DNA from: Drosophila pseudoobscura
Taxonomy: Eukaryota > Arthropoda > Insecta > Diptera > Drosophilidae
Length of the DNA stretch: 64,000 nt
Assembly (NCBI RefSeq): GCF_009870125.1
Contig: NC_046683.1
Location: 44,283,869-44,347,868, forward strand
Direction: 5' to 3'
The first letter of the stretch is position 1. The number at the start of each line of letters is the position of its first letter. This document shows positions 33,814 through 46,520 of this stretch, one piece after another. Made by a program: the position numbers and the translations under genes. The notes under the pieces were generated by a model. It saw only the letters and a list, made by a program, of their open reading frames with translations, searched no databases and had not been told where the DNA came from.

Positions 33814-34400
33814 AAATATACCGTCCCACCCTCAGAAATATTCTCATTTAAAAAATATACTGTAAATATACTGACGAATTCAAGTTTTATTTTACATATT
33901 CCTAGTTTTTGATCTTCCGTGGAATATTCTCAGCTATATAGAACATTTAGCCAAGCCCACATAGTTTTATCCCACTAATGAATCTATTTTCTAATTTGCT
34001 GGCTTAATTTAAACACTCCATTTTATTGGATTTCTATATAACGTTGAAAAGAAATTTATTAGATTGATGAAATCGATCAAATATTTCAATATATCGATAT
34101 ACCGTAAATATACCGTCGGTTAAATTTTGACCTAAAAAAATTTCGAAAAGTATTAAAAACACCATGATTGCTATGAATTTTTTTACACGCAAGCAGGTGA
34201 CCAGTTGATATCGGACTTATCGATAGTGATATTTTGGTATATTTCTGATTTTCTCAGCTGAAATCGAGGAAATGTAAAAAAATCAGCTGATTTTCTCCGC
34301 TGAAATATACCAAAATATACCGTCACATTTTAAAAATATACCATAAATATACTGACGAATTCAAGATATATTATAAATATTCGTCGTTTTTGATAGTAGA
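33801..34400. promoter_or_regulatory. Second DRE / motif 6 / E-box cluster with inverted repeat
   Basis: A second GGACTTATCGATA lies at 34213-34225. Next to it a 17-bp perfect inverted repeat ATATTTTGGTATATTTC (34229-34245 and 34302-34318) contains two perfect copies of Ohler motif 6 in opposite orientation, with ATCAGCTGAT (motif 5) between them at 34282-34291. The block ATACTGACGAATTCAAG is repeated at about 33868-33884 and 34350-34366. No TATA box. It could serve a bidirectional promoter or be a duplicated promoter-like unit. Confidence 0.45.
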
Positions 34401-34534
34401 GCTCTCAGCTCGCATTTATTGTATTTTGACTAAAACTCGTGTATACCCTAATTCGTTAATTTAATATTAACGTACTAGTTGATAGCTTTTTATCTTAACA
34501 CACATACAAAAAATATACACATATATTTTTCGTG

Positions 34535-34937
34535 ATTCTTGTACGCTCTTTCATTACAGTTTCGTTCACAGCAGAGGGGAGTAATTGAAGGAGAAACAAA
34601 GGATCTGCTCCACCCACAACAACAACAACAACAACAATCCGGAGTAGATAAGAGCAACAGCAAACAAAGAGCAACATGGCAAAGGTATTTACCAATCCGA
34701 GGTACATGTATGGACCGACTGCTGCACTCGAGTTGACAGCGGTTCTCGACCAGGTGGACAACAATACGAATGCTACGCAGCTGTTCAAGAACAACATCTA
34801 CAACATCATGAACGAGTACAATCGGGAGGAAGCGCGCCAAAATCAGTTGCGCCGAACGGCATTTCTATACGAACGATAACGATAAGGTCACGTGCTATTT
34901 CTGCGAGGTGGAGATCGGGCGCTGGGATCTCGATGAT
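34535..34937 (+). pseudogene. Partial, broken duplicate of th/Diap1 5' region
   Basis: Matches 49992-50444 closely in the same orientation, starting inside the intron 3' end (CTTTCATTACAG acceptor), through the 5' UTR with its CAA repeat, the start codon (34676-34678) and the first 53 codons. About 40 bp are then missing and the frame shifts, giving a 67-residue frame that ends at 34879. Similarity continues out of frame through the BIR1 zinc-ligand codons and stops abruptly after GATCTCGATGAT. Because the intron end is included, it arose by DNA duplication, not retroposition. The residual frame keeps the DQVD caspase site but lacks a BIR domain. Few substitutions outside the deletion suggest a recent event. 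Transcription is unknown. Confidence 0.9.
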
Positions 34938-37732
34938 TTGCATTCAATTTCTGAATCTTTTCAACTTTAAGGTAATCCAAAATTTTGTAATTTAATTTTC
35001 TTGGCGCACAAGATTTTGTTGACGGAGAAAAGTCAACCTGTTTTAGAATTTATAAATTATCTGGTAAAATAGTCGTATTGGCAAATATCGTTAACAAATA
35101 ATTAAGAACCGGCCACATTTTCTCACTTTTTATGTAACCGGTGGACACATCACGAAAGCTGAAAAAAGCCAAAACATTTATAAAAAATCCAGAATTCCCG
35201 CCTCCCGCAATTCACAAATTATTCCAGCATTTGGTCTTCAAAAAGAGCCAGATCTTACGGGAAAAAAGCGTAATGGGCAGCACTGTCTAGGGTGATATCA
35301 AAATCGATACTTTTTTGCGATAGGCGGAATAATTTTGAATTATCCAAGTCTAAAAAATAGTCATGTTCGTTAGTACTATTGGTACTATAATAACAATCTA
35401 GCGAGTGGCATGTGGATTACAAATTACAAGCCGGGTGGTCACACCCGCATATCCTGTTCCAATTTAAAATTTTCTGCAAGTTTCTTAAAGTAGAAATGGA
35501 GTTTTTAAATTGGTCGATAGAAGTACAAAAGGCGGAAAAAAGTAAAAAAAAGACTTTAGAAAAGGACCAAATTTTATATTTTTATTCATACTATATTTGT
35601 AGATGTATAGATATAGAGGTATATATTACATATGCATAAATATATACATATATACTACTTGACTTATTTCTTCTTGTAGTCCTCCCAGCATCCCTAGCCT
35701 ATGACCACTTTATCTGAAAATATATTTGAAAATATCGTACAAAAGTATCGATCGGTGTTTGTAACGGAAACGTTACCAGATGCTTGTTTTTCAAAATCGT
35801 GAAAATTACATTGCATTCTTTTACGTTAAAGAAACAAATCTTGTGCTTTATTTTTATTTTGAAGATAATAAAGTCAAAAATAAATATAAAAAAAATTAAA
35901 TTAATACGAAAGTTGCCACCAATAGTGTGTACATACAGTGTAAATTTATGACATCTGGCAGCTCTGTTGCCAGGGATGCAGGAATATAATTTGAAAGTTT
36001 TGTAACCGATTTTCGTGAGATTCTCCGCAAATTGCAGTTTTATATACATAACTGCCAAAAATTCGTTTTGTGCGACCACCCCTCACAGAGTTGAAAGAGA
36101 TAGATAATATGAGAGAGAAAGAGAAAGAGAGAGTCGTGTGTTGCGAGTGCTCTCTATTAGAACCCACCCCCCGAAAAAATTGCGCAGTGCTTTGGCGCGC
36201 AACACTATTCGTCCCGCACCGATGCCTGTGTACGAAAAGCTAGAAAGCAAAGCAAAACAAAAAACAAATGAAAAAATAACAAATATGTGCATATGTATGT
36301 ACATACCTATGGGAAAGTGGGTTAGACGGGGGCTATAGAATATAGTTTTGCTGCCGTAGTCGCAGCGTGACAACCCAACCTACCGGTCGGTACTAGGAAA
36401 CGTTCCGTTCCTCTACAAAAACAAACATTTTTTAAAGTGCAGTGCAAACTATCTTATCTACTTTATTATTTTTTTTTTTTCTAAAGTAGAGCATTGTGGA
36501 ACCGCCTCTATCACTCTTCTATTATTATTACAAAAAAAATAACCAAAAATTACATGTGCGAGAAAGTCAAATAATTATTTTCAATGATATTTTTTATTGG
36601 GATTAATCATTGAAAATGTCTTTGGTGAGTCTAAAAGTCGAATAAATACCTATGTACATATGTATAAGAAATTATGATGCATAGGGACTATAGACTGTTG
36701 CACTTCCTGGGGAACGGGTCATTCACACACACAGGACCTTTTCCGATGCTCCCGGGGTTAGGGTGTTCCAAAGTCCTCTGTCTGTCTCCCTCCCCCACAC
36801 CCGGCTCCACTTTGAACGACTCTCTTCATTCATGGCATGCATACTCCACTCCACTCCACTCCACTCCACTTATTTTCCCTCTAGAATTTTCCAGGCATTT
36901 CGAAATCGTGTGCAATCTCGAATGCTCCCTCCCCTATGGATACACTATATCTGTATATATAGCCATCCTGCTCTAACTCATGTACTCCTAGGAGATTACC
37001 ACACAATTCAGATTGTTTTTCCGTGCTTTTATATTTCCCCATTATGCTGACGTTGCAGCGCATTTCATTCATGACGAAACCAACCAGAAAACACTACCCG
37101 GCCACCCACTCCACCCATTCCCCATACACCCACGCCCAGAACTTGCTTCACTAGAATTTTCCTATTTTTAATTACCGCTCAATGCCATTTCCATTTACAG
37201 CCTGATGCGTAGGTTTCAAAGATTGATTGCTTTTCGACTATATAATCAGCTGCTTACCTCACTCCTATTTTAGTTTCGAAAAGTAAACCCACTTTTGTGG
37301 AATGAAACTGCAATGCAGGGTACATTTCCTAGAGAGGGTGTAGCTCTCAAATTGTAATGCAAATATAAATACGTGGGCTAACTAGTTTAATTGTCTTATC
37401 TGCAATACATCAAGTGTTTTAAAACGTGTCATTTTGTCATCAGTTGCAAAAATACACAAAAACACATTTCGTTTCGACTGTGTTGCCAGTTGGCGCCGGC
37501 TCAAAAACAAAAAAGCAGATAAGAACTATTTACAGAACACATACTAGAAATAACCTAAAACACTTGTGTTGCCGTTATAAATAATAAAATGTGTCATTAT
37601 GTTTTACTACGAATTTTTCATGACATTCGTTTTATCAATGAGTGGTCGATTTCGTCTAGTCATACTATTATATGTACCAGGAACATATGCCCACAATCTA
37701 CAAAATAGGGGATAATATACTTAACTGCTAAG
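34938..37732. other. Non-coding stretch upstream of th, left part
   Basis: No coding sequence supported. Features seen: GGTCACAC-type and CATCCCT-type promoter-like motifs (around 35430 and 35686), and a possible splice donor ATGTCTTTG|GTGAGT at about 36619 that could end a non-coding leader exon of th. These remain suggestions. Confidence 0.35.
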
Positions 37733-38242
37733 TAGTGTTGCGTAAACATTACTCATTTTGTTCTTTTTTAGTAAGTGTTGCTCAGTTGCTCATTGCTCAC
37801 TGTTCACGCACAGATCACTAAGCACCACAGATTTTGACACAAATAAAATAGGTTAAATTTCAAACATTTAATCAAACATTTGAAGCTAAAAAAAAAAAAT
37901 TGCAATGATTCCAAATTTCACTATACTTTCGAAGTATCGAATATACTTCGAACTATTTCGAATTTCAAAAGAATAAACAGTTTTGCCGGTAGTACAAAAA
38001 GTGTGAAGTAAAAGCAAATATGAGCAACAGCTGCCAGAACGCAAAATGCCCTTTGAGGAGCAAAATTGCGCAAAAAGTGAGTAGAGAACAAGTGAGCAAA
38101 AATGAACAAGTAAACAACAAAGAACAAGTGAGCAAAAAAGAACAAGTGAACAAAAAAGAACAGCTTGGAAGGAACGTGTTCAGTTGCTCACTTAAGTGAA
38201 CAACTCTTTTTTGTTCACTCACTCATGAGCAACACAACACTA
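37733..38242. mobile_element. Non-autonomous hAT-like element with 8-bp target-site duplication
   Basis: 510 bp beginning TAGTGTTG and ending CAACACTA, flanked by perfect 8-bp direct repeats CTGCTAAG (37725-37732 and 38243-38250). An 8-bp duplication with short TIRs is the signature of hAT transposons. The interior has repeated GAACAAGTGAGCAAAA units near the right end and GTTGCTCA-like units near both ends, like hAT subterminal transposase-binding repeats. No transposase frame is present. Confidence 0.75.
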
Positions 38243-38250
38243 CTGCTAAG

Positions 38251-39444
38251 CCACACTGGGAGAGAGCGAGTCAGATATTCTCCAATCAGGCTGCTATGCT
38301 CACTCAAAATATCACTCAACAGATGTTGTTTTTAATCTGTTGGCAGAAGAGATCACTTGATGAGTGCTCCAGGCAGATCCACAGGGTCCACAGGATCCAC
38401 ACCTTCGTGGATCGTTCGTGCCTGTATTGGGACGTGTTTAGTGCATCCCTCGTCGCCTGTCGGTGGCCTCAAGTCTACGACAAAGGATCTTCTGTCCCGA
38501 GCAGTGGCAGTGGCAGTGGCAGCTGCCAGCTGGCAACGTCATGTGCCGCGAGATCCTTTCACTGAAAGCGGACACAATAAGGACACAGACAAGGGGCTGC
38601 CGGCCTCGGCAGATGTTGGCCCTGTTTTTCGGGTATCAGATCGGTTTGGATTGGCTTGCAGCTGCCGGCACACGACGGCAATTTCCTATGCTATTCACTT
38701 CTTAGCCCTGATTAAGGCAGGTATGCGCACTCAGCGGTGCAGAAGCGGGAGCAGGGGCAGCGCAGATGTCGTAATAGGCAATCTAATCGAGAATCGGAGT
38801 CGTGCCCAACTTGTTGTTATGACACCTTTTTGCCAATTGCCGATCACTGCACAAGAGTAGAATGCAAAAATATAGCAAAAGCAAACCGGTTATGACTCTC
38901 TGCATTCGGCTGTCAATTAAAAACCACAAACTTAGCCACAAACAATCGAGAAAATTATATATACAAACACTGCCCTGGTGAGCAATCTTTAATGTCGAAG
39001 TTTGTACACTCTTGTACCTGTACTGCCTGTGCAATAGATCCACAGGCCATAGATTCCATAGACTGATGACAATGAGGAATAGTATGTGTATCGATCAGAT
39101 CCATGGGAATATTAAACATTTATTGAAAAAAGCATAATCTTCCTTAATCTCGTGGCGGTTTTCTCTGCGTCGTAACAACGTTTTATCATAGTTTTAGTAC
39201 TCTCTGCATCGGTCATGCAGTACTCAAATATGTATGGGTGTGTATTCTTACAATAAACACTTGCAGCAACAGCAACAACAAGAACAAGGCGAGTGCAACA
39301 ACTTTAAAAGGCCTTGCAAGGCCGTTTGGCTTGAGCCAGGGATTTACAACTGAAACTTGTCCAACAACTGCGTTCTCGGGTGGGGGTGTGGGTGGGGTGG
39401 GGGTTGGGGTTGGTGGTTTGGTTGAGTAGCTCAAGACTCACGCC

Positions 39445-39489
<45 letters not shown>

Positions 39490-40439
39490 TCAGCAAAATG
39501 ATCTTTTGCAACTGAAAATGAAAAACAGCCGAAGAAAAACTGCATTTTGCCATCCACAAATAAAATTTGCATCTCCGCCGGATTTCGGTTGAACTGTGGA
39601 CTCCGTATTCGACTTGGTCTCTCTCCTCCAGAGGAGACCTGTCAAAGTCGTCTAGACGGGCAGATTTTTGAAATGCGTCGCGACATCTTCTCGGTAAATT
39701 TAGCATCATTTATTTATAAAATCATAAAAGTTCATCGCGTCTGCGGTTCGGTTGCGTTGCTAGGTGCACTATGCGAATGTCGCATGCTGTCACCATTCCG
39801 ATTTCCATACATGATTCAGCCGGGCAATCTTATTGTATCTGCCCAAGTCCCACTGATAAACGTGCTGGTATTTCCTTTGAAATTAATTACTGAAAGCCGT
39901 CAGCGCGCCAGATATGGCCACTGTGACATGCCATGGGTTTTTAATTAAAAATAGCAAATAGCAACACCTTTGATTAAACACAATATTTAGTAGAGTCTTT
40001 TGTGTATGGGGAGTTAAAATTACCCTTAATAAGAAACAAAGAAAATGTATTATGTACATATATAAATCGATCAATCTACAAGGTGAGATTATCAGAATGA
40101 AATTGAATACCATCTCATATATGAGAACGTAAAACTTCTATTTATTATCTTATCAACAAGACTGAACACTTCAAGTCGACAACCCAAAAGTACACAAGAT
40201 TTTGCAGGGTATATGCGATAGAATGGAATATTGTTTTATGGTTTGCCGTACCCACATACAGACGATACTTTTATCAGTATTGAAGTATAGGAACAAAGAT
40301 CAATGGTGGGAGAGACCAAACAATATCAGCGGAACCTATTCCCATTTGAATAATATTATTTGTTCTAATCTTTCAATATGTACTAAGGGGCAGCTGGAGA
40401 GTAGAAACAAGCGTATCAGCTAAAGGAAAATACTTGTAG
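38251..40439. other. Non-coding stretch upstream of th
   Basis: No gene supported. A (TG)n microsatellite spans 39449-39489. The open frames here have no recognisable composition or splice structure. Confidence 0.4.
39449..39489. repeat. (TG)n microsatellite
   Basis: Uninterrupted TG run of about 20 units upstream of th. Confidence 0.95.
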
Positions 40440-42112
40440 TTTTGAGAGCTGCTCTGAGTGCTGAGTACTGTGCCAGAAGACACTGATTCAGCTATACGCA
40501 ATCTTAACAGTCTTATCTGGAAAACAGCTCTATTCGCAGACACACGCGCATCCGAGGTGCACTTGACCCGACCTGTTGCATCACCTAATCCTCCCATCGA
40601 AAACCTTTGCGTATCAAGAGAAGGCTAAGAAACGCTAAAAAGAGCCGATTCAGTCGAAAGTGGACAAGTTAATCTCTGGAAATTCATCAAGAGGCACCCA
40701 CTGTGCAGCTCTCCATTAACGAGTTACAACGGATCGTGGGTCGAACCAGACTCTGAAAAAGCAGAAGAGTTTGCAAGCCGATGTCGCACCTCAAGATCAC
40801 ACGCTAGCAGTCTCCTGGTAATTAGAAGCGCCCTTAAAGATGTCGTTACCAGCCAAGCCAGTTTCTCCCGCTGAAGTCCAAGCGGAAGTTAAAGTCCTTG
40901 TCAAAAAAATATCTCCTGGGCACCACTTAATTGATAATCGCATTGCTAGACTGCTTGCAGGCAAGGGAATTATGTTTCTCGTTTCAGTAGGCAACTTTTA
41001 GGCCATTCCTTGCATCGGTCACTTACCCACTCAATGGCCTGATTGTGATGATTTTAAAGCCAGGCAAGCCAGCGGCAGCCCTGCCAGTTCTCTCAAAGAC
41101 ATTTGAAAGAATATTCTTGAGCAGAATGGTGGCGGAAAGCTGCACAGCATCAATTTTGGTTAAGGAGACAGCATGGGACTCCGGAGCAAGTTCACAGAGC
41201 TGTTCATCTCATTCCCAACGCATATGAAACCAAGTAATATTGTTCAGGGGTGTTTCTCGATGTGAAACAAACTTTCGACAAAGCCTGGCACAAGGACCTT
41301 TTATACAAACCAAAGATCCTCTTACCAGTCCCCGGTATTCGGTCATAAAATCATTCCTGAGTGAAAGAACTTTTATTGTTATAATGATTACACGCGATTT
41401 CTGGTATAAAAACGCACAAGACAGCGCTCTTGGTCCAATTTTGCATACCCTATTTCCATGACAACCCAGGTAACTTCCTGGTCGCTACTTTCGTTGATAA
41501 TACTGCCATGCTCTCATCATCCTGCTAAAAAGTCGTTGCTGAGCAACTCAATCTTGACCTCGAATCCGTGGAAACATGGGCAAAAAAATAAACGAAACCG
41601 AATCAGTAAACGTATATTTCAATTTAAGAAGTAAACACCTACCAAACTTAACCTTCAACGGCAATATTATTCCACTGCTACCTCTGTTTTCACTTCACTA
41701 GGGACCACACATCAGAACTACAGTTATGCCAGTTACAAATGCCAAAATAAACTTAAAAACTCAAAAAGTAAACAAAGTCTTGTTGTACAAGGCAATGATA
41801 ATTCCTCGGACCATAGATAGTTCGGACCACAATGATTGAAAGAGATCTTTACATCCCCAAAACTGGGGATAAAATTAACCATTGACTGATATTGGCACAA
41901 TGCAGCTGAATCACCCTTAAATCCCACGTAGACTTAAACGTCTCCAAATTTTCTTGATATCATCTCATCAAAATTTATATATAAATCTAACTATTAAACT
42001 CTTAAAAAAAGTATTAATCCATTGTAAATATAAATATTATCATAGATATTAGAACATAGTTTAAGTAAAACTGATTTCTAATAGTAAATAGTAAATAAAA
42101 AATAAAAAGAGT
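40440..42112 (+). mobile_element. Decayed jockey-clade non-LTR retrotransposon (ORF2 remnant)
   Basis: Frameshifted plus-strand fragments in the order expected for a jockey-type ORF2: linker (around 40650-40790, LWKFIKRHP and YNGSWVEPDSEKAEEFA), FSPAEVQAEVK (40865), ILKPGKPAA and LPVLSKTFERIFLSRM (41050-41130), FLDVKQTFDKAWHKDLLYKP (41250-41310), SALGPILHTLF (41424), and FVDNTAMLSS at 41492, which takes the place of the reverse-transcriptase F/YADD motif. Many stops and frameshifts make it dead. An A-rich tail lies near 42085-42112. The 5' limit is uncertain; the endonuclease part and ORF1 are not recognisable. Confidence 0.85.
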
Positions 42113-45100
42113 GATTCTGCTTTTGGTTCAGGGGGTAGTCAAATCGATCTTCTATAACTTTTTATGTCCCACTTCATTAGCCCCAGAATGTTCGTGGTGA
42201 TAAGCGGTGGTCTGTATCAGTTTTGGGATCAGATTTTTTGAATATTTACCCAGAAAGACTTAATGGGGTAAGAAATAGAGCAAATATAGAGCTAATTAAT
42301 AGATTTTTAAGCTACCCCGAGGAAGGTTCTCGAGTCTTGTAGCTGGTAACAATTTCTAGAATTCTGTAGAATTTTCCATTTGGAGTTTTAGGTCCATCCT
42401 GGCTTAAAGATACTGTTGTGATAAGAGACTGCCCTGAATTTTCAGCTGTCGAATGAAACAACAAAAGACCAGACAGGCTAAAGCGAGATAGCGAGGCAGA
42501 GAAAGAGACAGAGTGCCAGAGGAAAGGTGAGGGTCGGAGTGAAAAAGGCGCATACACAAAAAACCGCAGCTGCTGTCGACGCACTCGCCTCTCCATCCCG
42601 ATCCCGTTCCCGTTCCGCCCAGGCAGAGGAGCGAGCGTCTGCCTCTGGAAGGTGCCGGAGGAATTGTTTGTGGGCAGGGCCGGGTGACTGCAGCAGCGAT
42701 GGTGCATTGACACGCGCCGCGGCCAACAGCCGTTCCCGGCGCATGCCCTGGCAGGAGCTCGAAAAAATCAATGATCCTGGAGGTTCCAATGGGCTCTGGC
42801 TAGTGGGAAAAGGATAACCGTAGTGCTGGTCCTGGCGGTTGTACGGTACATCTTGCGTACTAATACTAGCCGTAGTAGAGGGTTGTACGAGCCTGCGCCA
42901 ACACGATTATGGATGCAGTTCATCGTCATGGCCAGTCATTCGAGGGTGGAGTGGAAGTTTCCATATGTTGTTTTGACGAATATGCCGAATGCGAAGAGAA
43001 TGTCCAAATGCAGACCATAAATAAATTAATTGTATTCTTGCATTAAGTTGGGGTTTATTTTATAAAGGTTTTCCCAATTTGCAGCTGTTCTAAAGCGCAG
43101 AATGGGTAAATAAACACCAACATCAAGGTATGGTTTAATTCTCTCTTATGCTCACTCTGATGCATACACCTTCTTAGAAATCTACCCTGTGCGGTTAGTT
43201 GTCTCGTCTCGCTTTTACTCGACGGCGAAACGCAAAAACACGCTCGTTTCGGCTCGTTTCGGCTCGGCTCGACTCGGTGCTGTCATTCGGAAAAAATTAC
43301 TTGAATGATAAACATGGATATTCTCACCGCGGCACTTCGATGTTGATATAAACTTCTGCATTTAATCATAGAATAACAAATAATAAGTACAAAAACTAAA
43401 GTATTTCTCGGACTCCATTGTGATAGTTGGCATTGAAATTGTTGACAAAAACGGAACTTGTAAAAGAAAAGAGCGTGTACGTGTCAAAGTGTTCGTTTTA
43501 TTTTCCGATCATTTAGCTCACGAGAAAATCAATATAACTGTGAAAACAGCACTGTATATGCTTTTTTCTGTGACACCGAATCTCACAGCAAAAGGGAAAT
43601 CACTAGGGGAACTTGAGTTTTTCAATATAAGAGAAAAATTGTCAAGGTGAGCTGCAGTTGTGTATATTTAGTGTATTTTAACCGAATTTAACCCCAAAAA
43701 TGCTCTGACATCAGACGACCAAAAGCTGAAACACATTTTCGTGTATTTGCTTTTACGTTCACTAACACACCCGAGAAAAAAAACCACAACTCGCACACCA
43801 GCACACGGCTATCGTACAACTGTTGTACATTTGACAAAATTGTCGAATGTGATTTGGTGTGGTTAAGAAAAGGTCGAATATGTAAATGCATTTAGTGATG
43901 AGTAAATATAGCTAAAAAGCAGTGTAAATTAATAAACAAAAACATCAGCTCGAATCTTTAGTCATATGTGGCGAAAACGTTTGCTTAATTTTTGTCGGGT
44001 GGTTTTTGTGCATATGTTTTTGTGTGTCCGTTCGCTCGTACACAACACAACCAGCAGCGAATGTTTCATAAAAAGATGGCGACCGTAGAGTTGCTAAATG
44101 CTTGCAATGTTGTTTTACTGCAAATTGTTTACAAAATTACCCATTTCTGTTTACCGTCAGGGCGTTGCCAATTTTTCTGATTGTGAAAATGTAAACATCA
44201 CAACAAAATGTGACACACGACTGTTTGCACGGCATTTTTAGGCTGGTAACCATATGGTAACCCTATTTTTTTATACAACCTCGCAACCCCCCTCAGTCTT
44301 CGTTTAAAAACAACATTCTCAATTGTCTGATGGCTGTTGTCGGGCACAATGGCACCAATTTTGTATTCATCCGAATTTTGGAATACGCAATAGGCGGTTT
44401 CGTCTATATAATTAAACGATGACTACAGCCATGCAAAATAATATACCAGTTTGCTCCCAAATTTAACAGACTAGAAGGTCAGGCTATGACACACGAGTCC
44501 GCAGAGAACTTCTCTCCCGTTTCCGTTCCAAGTTAATTGGAATTGTTTGTTTCTAATAGTATCATCATGGCATCATCGTACACCAAGAAGCAGATGTTGT
44601 ATGACTCGTCGCTTGCTGGGTACACACTTTACTTTTTACGATACACGATACACTATGTGTAATGCACTTCCTTTTACGCACACACACACACGCTCATGTC
44701 ACATAATCCGAGCCCAGCCCTGCGCCACTCCACTCTTATCCGCTCTTCTCCTCTCTGTCACTCTCCAGCAAAGCATTACCTTCTTTGTCTGGCACATCCG
44801 CTCTGAACGGAAGTGGTGCACTCATGCGTGCTTCGCTCTGCAGAAACAGAAGCAGAAGCAGAAGAGCAGCCCTAGTCCATCCATAAACCATGGTCAAAGA
44901 CCGTGCCGTGCCGTGCCGTGCCGTGCCGTGCCTCTGCCGTTCCGTTTGCTTTCTGTCCTTCCAGCCCAGCTCAAAATTGTTGTGCATTGTTGCCAATGTT
45001 CACTATGCTTTTTGCTGTGCCTTTTATGCTTCATTGCTTTGAACTTTTGCGTTCATTTCTGAGAAGGCAACAATACACAACAAAGAGAAAGTCAGTCGCC

Positions 45101-45556
45101 TCAGCTTGAGCTTTGCCCGAGCCGAGCTCAATATTTTGCGCTGCCAACGTCGCGATTCGTCGAGATGCAACTTTTTCCATTATTGCCAGTCTCCATTGCA
45201 GTCTGTCGCCGCACCCGTGCCCACACCCACACCTAATCCCACAATACACCTACACAACGCTGGTGGTGGTCCCTGTAATTCTTACTCCCACACTGCACTG
45301 AAGAAAGAACGAATATGGAGTGGATTTTCCACGCTTTTCACCAATAAAACGACGCGACGTGCTTAATCAACAGCTCTCACGTGTAGGGGAAATGGTGGGA
45401 GTTGAATTTTCCCGAAATAGAACAGAACACAATGGGATACAAGTATTGTCTTTCATCCTATTTTCCTATTTTCATTTGTTATCGCCAGCAGACGCGACGG
45501 CAATCAGCATGAATGGGAATGGACCAGGGCGGCCCTTGAAAGGGACACAGTCGAAA

Positions 45557-45574
45557 GGGGGGGGGGGGGGGGGG
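45557..45574. repeat. Poly-G tract
   Basis: Eighteen consecutive G residues upstream of th; could be length-variable or a sequencing-sensitive site. Confidence 0.9.
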
Positions 45575-46471
45575 AGGCAGCATAAGATGAAGAAAATTAC
45601 ATTCTGGAATTCCCGGAATTTTCTGAGCTCTCCAGCTGAATCATCTCTTGCCGGCCTTTGAGCCTCGCCTTGCCTTGTCTCGCCCCCTCTCGTCTCGTCT
45701 CGTCTCGTCTCGTCCGGCGTGAAAAACGACCTTTCAACCATTATTTCCACTAACGAGGCGCATTTAATGCGCTCTCGGGAATTTCCATGAGAGCGTACCC
45801 ACATACCAAGTCTCATAGATTGGATGTAAGGGAAGAGATGCGATGCGATGCGATGCTGCCATGATAAAGGCGAGCACGACTTGACTTTGGGTTTTCTTTC
45901 TTTGGCTGGCTTTTCCAATTCCCATTCCCTATTACAACGCTGGCACGGTTGGCGGTGGCGGGCGGGCGGGGAGGTCTTTGAACTGAGCCGCCGTTAGTTT
46001 TTGGACAATCGATCAATGTTCAATAGGGTAGACCGTCAGACAGACAGGGACGGCATGAGGCCGCTCTTAATGCATTCTGCAGCAGCGGCTCAGGCGCATT
46101 TATTATGATTACAATATTGCCCTTTGTTGGAAAGAGAAGCGAATCATGAGCTCCAGAGCCCAGCATCCCATATTTTATCGACATCGTTGGCGACGTCGGC
46201 GGTCGTTTTGTGTGGTTCTGCATTTCTTGGAAGGCCACAGCATACACACAAACACAAACACACACAGAAACACGCACTCGCGCTCGAACTCGCATAAGAA
46301 GAAGGTGGAGATAGAGAGAGAGAGAGAGAGAGAGAGGGAGGGAGATCATGCAAGAATGTTCTTTGTGTGTCGTGTATGTTTGTTGATGCCTTGTGATGCT
46401 CTGCGAGAGAGTATTATTATACTGACAAGATGCATGCCACTCAGGGAAGGAAATATGTCCGATTCTGGTCT

Positions 46472-46520
46472 CTTAAAGTATTAATATTCTTGATCAACAT
46501 GAACACCCTAGTCGATATAG
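46472..46520. repeat. Small fragment of the dispersed repeat at 52 kb
   Basis: TAAAGTATTAATATTCTTGATCAACATGAACACCCTAGTCGAT-like segment of about 49 bp corresponding to the centre of the 52-kb copy. Small and diverged. Confidence 0.4.

Noticed and set aside
44237..44264. GGTAACCATATGGTAACC-like palindrome
   Set aside because: The two GGTAACC words are direct, not inverted; only CCATATGG is palindromic, which is too short to matter.
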